Shown here piece by piece: positions 34,976-37,773 of a stretch of DNA of 37,773 bases (its first letter is position 1; each line of letters starts with the position of its first letter). A model generated the notes under the pieces. It saw nothing but the letters and a program-made list of their open reading frames with translations, was not told where the DNA came from and searched no databases. The DNA comes from an uncultured Planctomyces sp. (GTDB lineage: Bacteria > Planctomycetota > Planctomycetia > Planctomycetales > Planctomycetaceae). A program made the translations under genes and the position numbers. The stretch spans positions 1 to 37,773 of the forward strand of contig CALDJX010000049.1 in assembly GCA_937899075.1 (NCBI GenBank), in the 5' to 3' direction.

Positions 34976-35839
34976 ATGAGGGTTGTGTGTAGTCGCCGCA
35001 TGGTTACGACCATGATGGTGCTTGTTCTGATGGGTGGCCTGGCAACCCGAGCAGCAGCGAACGACCGGGTCGTGATCAGGAAAGAGACGGTCGATGGCGT
35101 TGCTTATGGAGTGTGGGGCGATGCTGTCTCGACACCATCACCTACGCTGTTCATTCTCGCCGGCACGATCGACGGCACACTTGGGTCGGCCTATTTCCGG
35201 CAATGCGGAAACGAGCTGGCAGACCTCGGTTATCTGCTCGTTTCGATCGACCTGCCGTGCCACGGAACTCAGGTCGTCGATGGCAAACCTGCCGGGCTCG
35301 GCGGATGGAGTCATCGAGTCGGCAACGATGAAGATATCGTCGCCGAAGCGAATCACCGACTGTCGAAGGTACTGGACGACCTGATTGAAACCGGTCAGAC
35401 CGATCCTGATCGAGTGGTTGCTGCAGGCACATCCCGTGGCGGATTTATCGCGATTCACTTCGCTGCTCACGATTCTCGCGTGAGATGTGCTGCCGGGTTC
35501 GCTCCGGTAACCCATCTCGCAGCGTTGAGCGAGTTCCGCGATCGGCAGGAGCACCCACTGGTTGCAAAGCTCAGTCTAATCAGTCAGGCAGAGAAACTCG
35601 CTGGACGTCCCGTCTGGATTATCACGGGCGATCGCGACGAGCGTGTCGGGACTCATCACGCGATCGAACTTGCCGGCCGGTTGAGTGCTGTTGCCAAAGA
35701 ACGCGACATTCCCAGCAACGTCGAGCTGCATGTCATGTCCGAACCTCGCGGGCACACGACACCGCGAGGTGCCAGTAAGCTGGCCGCGGACTGGATCAGT
35801 CGTCAATTGGAAGAGAGAAATCCAGAGAGCTCGCGGTGA
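34976..35839 (+). CDS. Secreted alpha/beta hydrolase (esterase/dienelactone hydrolase-like)
   Basis: This is a 287-residue exported hydrolase. The N-terminus MVTTMMVLVLMGGLATRAAAND is a signal peptide. The alpha/beta-hydrolase elbow is G151-T-S153-R-G155 (nucleophile Ser153). The acid is likely Asp221 in WIITGDRDERVG and the base His260 in EPRGHTTP, so the triad is complete and in normal order. LVSIDLPCHGT matches the strand before the oxyanion region. It begins 18 bp after the GH-like gene on the same strand and probably shares its transcript, so removal of acyl groups from a glycan (acetyl or feruloyl esterase type) is a reasonable inference. A peptidase-like S9 role is the alternative. Confidence 0.85.
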   Translation: MRVVCSRRMVTTMMVLVLMGGLATRAAANDRVVIRKETVDGVAYGVWGDAVSTPSPTLFILAGTIDGTLGSAYFRQCGNELADLGYLLVSIDLPCHGTQVVDGKPAGLGGWSHRVGNDEDIVAEANHRLSKVLDDLIETGQTDPDRVVAAGTSRGGFIAIHFAAHDSRVRCAAGFAPVTHLAALSEFRDRQEHPLVAKLSLISQAEKLAGRPVWIITGDRDERVGTHHAIELAGRLSAVAKERDIPSNVELHVMSEPRGHTTPRGASKLAADWISRQLEERNPESSR

Positions 35840-36042
35840 GTCAATCGACGCGACGACGGAGAGAATACCGATCAACTTGACCTGTCTGCATGGCGATTCG
35901 AGTTCTTCGCCGTGAGAATGTTGACTGTGCCCGATTTAGATCCCGACGGAACCGACACTTCAGGGGCAGTAGGGACCAGCACGAAGGAATTCAATTGGCC
36001 ATTTTCAGGTGACTCTGAAACTCCAAGGCGGGACTCCGAACA

Positions 36043-37446
36043 ATGATTTGTGATCCAAATTCTTCTGTGAGACAACGACCTGGTTTCCTTCAGCGAATCT
36101 GCAGTCACTTCGCCACTGACTGTCGAACGCCAAAGTTTGTCCTGGCCTTGATCAGTTGTTGTCTTGCGATCTTCACCTTTGACGACGAGGCTCGCGCTGC
36201 TGAGCCGATCGTCAGTGTCAAGCGCGAAGTCTATCTGCCGAATCTGGTCGAAGGAAAAGCTCCCTGGGTTTACGCATTCCCAGGCAAAGGCGGTTACCTC
36301 GAGGAAATTCACACGAAGTGGTCACACGAGGATCAGGTGAAAGGCTACGGAGATTCGCCTCAAAATCCTCATCAGCGAATCTCGTTGGACAATGGAAGAA
36401 CGTGGTCGCCGCTGAAGGCTCAACCTTCCTGGATGACGTACAAAGAGAAGGTGACGATCCTCGACTGGAAGTTCTGCGGGATGTACGACCCTGCCTCTGA
36501 TCGCCTTGTTGCGCTCTCCATTCATCACGTGCGGGACATGCGGCAGGGGCCGCCGCGCATGATTTATAACCACGCCCTGGTTCGCACATCGACTGACGGC
36601 GGACAGACGTTCGGAAACACGCAAACGCTTAAGTATGAAGAAGGCGACGACCTTGATCCAAAAAATGAACTGAATCCGAAGTACCTTGAGAACAACACTG
36701 GTTACCCGGGCCAATCAATTCTTCGTCTTCGCAACGGCAACCTGCTGATTCCGGTCATCAATGCGAAGATTCCGGACGACGTTCCGGACGAGACCTCTCC
36801 GCGGGCTCGCTGGCCGAGCAAGGGGACGATCGGAAGTGTGTGCTATTCCGGCCGCTGGGACAAAGCTCAGCAGGAGTATGTCTGGCAAGCGGGTAAGCCA
36901 GTGTGGCTGCCCAGGTCGATCGCGTTCAACGGGCTGCTGGAACCGGACGTTGCCGAACTATCCGATGGCCGAATCCTGATTGTCTGGCGAATCACAAAAA
37001 CGAAAGACGGAGTGGCTCATAAATGGTTCAGCGTTTCGAATGACGGAGGGATGACGTTCGGTCAGCCACAAATATTCGGCTACTCAGACGGCACGAAATT
37101 CTTCTCGACAAGCACGTTTCATAGGCTCTTTCGAAGCCGCAAGACCGGACTTCTGTACTGGATCGGAAACATCGCGGCCGAAGCGCCAACAAATGCCGGC
37201 CACCCTCGCTACCCCCTGGTTATCGGTGAAGTCGACGAAGCGACGCTCGGTCTCAGAAAAGAAACCGTCACGACCATCGACACCCGCCACCCCGGTGAGG
37301 GCCAGAATCTGCAGTTGTCCAACTTCTGGACAATCGAAAACACGGCAACGCTCGACCTGGAAATCTACCTGACCCGCCTTAACGAAGTGCCAGACGAAAC
37401 CTTCACCGCCAACGCGTACAAGTACACGTTGGGGTTCGCCGATTAG
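36043..37446 (+). CDS. Secreted BNR/sialidase-like protein
   Basis: This 467-residue exported protein is a six-bladed propeller of the exo-sialidase/BNR superfamily. Three Asp-box motifs are visible: SLDNGRTWS, STDGGQTFG and SNDGGMTFG. The membrane-targeting helix (FVLALISCCLAIFTFDDEARA) begins only at about residue 32, after a polar 30-residue stretch, longer than usual; no better in-frame start is seen. The body has RNGNLLIPVINAK and LSDGRILIVWRI, typical of sialidase blades, but I cannot place the full arginine triad, so another glycan or a non-enzymatic role is possible. It is separated from the alpha/beta hydrolase gene by 203 bp with no clear feature. Transcription may still be joint. 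Confidence 0.85.
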   Translation: MICDPNSSVRQRPGFLQRICSHFATDCRTPKFVLALISCCLAIFTFDDEARAAEPIVSVKREVYLPNLVEGKAPWVYAFPGKGGYLEEIHTKWSHEDQVKGYGDSPQNPHQRISLDNGRTWSPLKAQPSWMTYKEKVTILDWKFCGMYDPASDRLVALSIHHVRDMRQGPPRMIYNHALVRTSTDGGQTFGNTQTLKYEEGDDLDPKNELNPKYLENNTGYPGQSILRLRNGNLLIPVINAKIPDDVPDETSPRARWPSKGTIGSVCYSGRWDKAQQEYVWQAGKPVWLPRSIAFNGLLEPDVAELSDGRILIVWRITKTKDGVAHKWFSVSNDGGMTFGQPQIFGYSDGTKFFSTSTFHRLFRSRKTGLLYWIGNIAAEAPTNAGHPRYPLVIGEVDEATLGLRKETVTTIDTRHPGEGQNLQLSNFWTIENTATLDLEIYLTRLNEVPDETFTANAYKYTLGFAD

Positions 37447-37541
37447 TTACTCATGAGCGATCTCTGAATTAGCGTACCGTACCTTCGAAACGAATCACGC
37501 GAGCGATTCGCAGAGACTGGGGCCGACGAATCCTGCCGAAT

Positions 37542-37608
37542 GTCTATTTTACTAGACGATCGATATTGATTGGTTGAAGCAGCGTCACTACCGTCTAGCG
37601 AACTAGAC
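37542..37608. promoter_or_regulatory. Two-copy operator (GTCTA-N6-TAGAC) upstream of BlaI-family gene
   Basis: GTCTA-TTTTAC-TAGAC (37542-37557) and GTCTA-GCGAAC-TAGAC (37593-37608) have the same half-sites and spacer length. Their starts are 51 bp apart, close to five helical turns. The right half extends identically as ACTAGACGA in both, and the second copy is a perfect 7-bp dyad (CGTCTAG/CTAGACG). The second site ends 28 bp before the repressor start. BlaI/MecI repressors bind such short dyads as dimers and usually control their own gene, so autoregulation is the expected role. Confidence 0.7.
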
Positions 37609-37636
37609 GACTTATCGTTCGCATTGAGAACCATCG

Positions 37637-37773
37637 ATGGCGCGTCCTGCTTCCAGATACCCGACTGAGCTCGAGCTGCAGATCCTGAAAGTTCTGTGGC
37701 AGCAGTCGCCTCTGCTTGCGCGAGAAGTTCAAGGGACGCTTGCTGACGATGGCCGCGAACTGGCTAAGACGTC
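37637..37773 (+). CDS. BlaI/MecI/CopY-family transcriptional repressor (3' end beyond window)
   Basis: Only the first 45 codons are inside the window. The start MARPASRYPTELELQILKVL continues with WQQSPLLAREVQ, the first two helices of the winged-helix DNA-binding domain of BlaI/MecI/CopY repressors (P-TELE-ILK-LW...REV). These repressors are normally paired with an M56 (BlaR1/MecR1-like) membrane metalloprotease that inactivates them, and such a gene would be expected next on the right. Two dyads just upstream are probable operators. The ATG at 37637 has a weak ribosome site. The target genes cannot be known from this window. Confidence 0.88.
   Translation, partial: MARPASRYPTELELQILKVLWQQSPLLAREVQGTLADDGRELAKT

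Noticed and set aside
35872-36312. 146-codon minus-strand frame over the start of the sialidase-like gene
   Set aside because: Most of it is antisense to a convincing coding region and it has no domain.

Overview
The window looks like chromosomal DNA of a planctomycete, probably a marine Rhodopirellula/Fuerstiella/Gimesia-type relative. The evidence is gene content: a DUF1549/DUF1553 protein with a planctomycete cytochrome-like N-terminus, a DUF1559 pseudopilin-like protein, secreted sulfatases, a DUF1080 (3-keto-disaccharide hydrolase) module, secreted PQQ-type beta-propellers, a creatininase-family protein, GH32/43-like propellers and a BlaI-type repressor. Base composition is moderately GC-rich, genes are widely spaced and operons are short. 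I saw no tRNA, rRNA, CRISPR array, prophage or intact transposase.

Left part (1-9657). A flagellar export gate gene (flhB, missing only its first codons) is followed by a small membrane-anchored protein. That gene converges, with 8 bp overlap, on sthA (Si-specific NAD(P)+ transhydrogenase). After a 634-bp gap come two paralogous SPFH/Band-7 membrane proteins in tandem, ending in a near-perfect terminator hairpin. A minus-strand pair follows: a secreted PQQ-like propeller protein and a TauD/TfdA-type dioxygenase.

Middle (9968-19084). This section is rich in signalling genes: a membrane histidine kinase, a LutB-LutC pair without LutA, a protein joining an AhpD/CMD-like region to a receiver domain, and, divergent from it, a STAS-cupin-STAS fusion protein. 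A DUF1559 protein and a creatininase-family enzyme follow. REPIN-like repeats lie at 13676-13776.

Right part (19285-37446). This is a glycan-utilisation neighbourhood. It holds a DUF1549/DUF1553 protein with an inserted jelly-roll-like region, a second PQQ-like propeller, and a sulfatase divergent from an apparent operon of fructose-1,6-bisphosphatase, a tandem class II aldolase whose second half has lost its catalytic residues, and a sulfatase-DUF1080 fusion. After these come a secreted propeller of unknown function, two related GH32/43-like secreted proteins, an alpha/beta hydrolase and a BNR/sialidase-like protein. The window ends in a BlaI/MecI-family repressor gene preceded by two copies of the dyad GTCTA-N6-TAGAC, 51 bp apart.

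Inferred joint role: secreted sulfatases and glycosidase-like proteins release sugars from sulfated polysaccharides. A fuculose-phosphate-type aldolase and FBPase would handle the phosphorylated intermediates, LutBC could oxidise lactate formed from lactaldehyde, and SthA would balance NADPH/NADH. The most unusual items are the STAS-cupin-STAS protein with its divergent CMD-REC neighbour, the half-dead tandem aldolase, and three kinds of palindromic repeat element.
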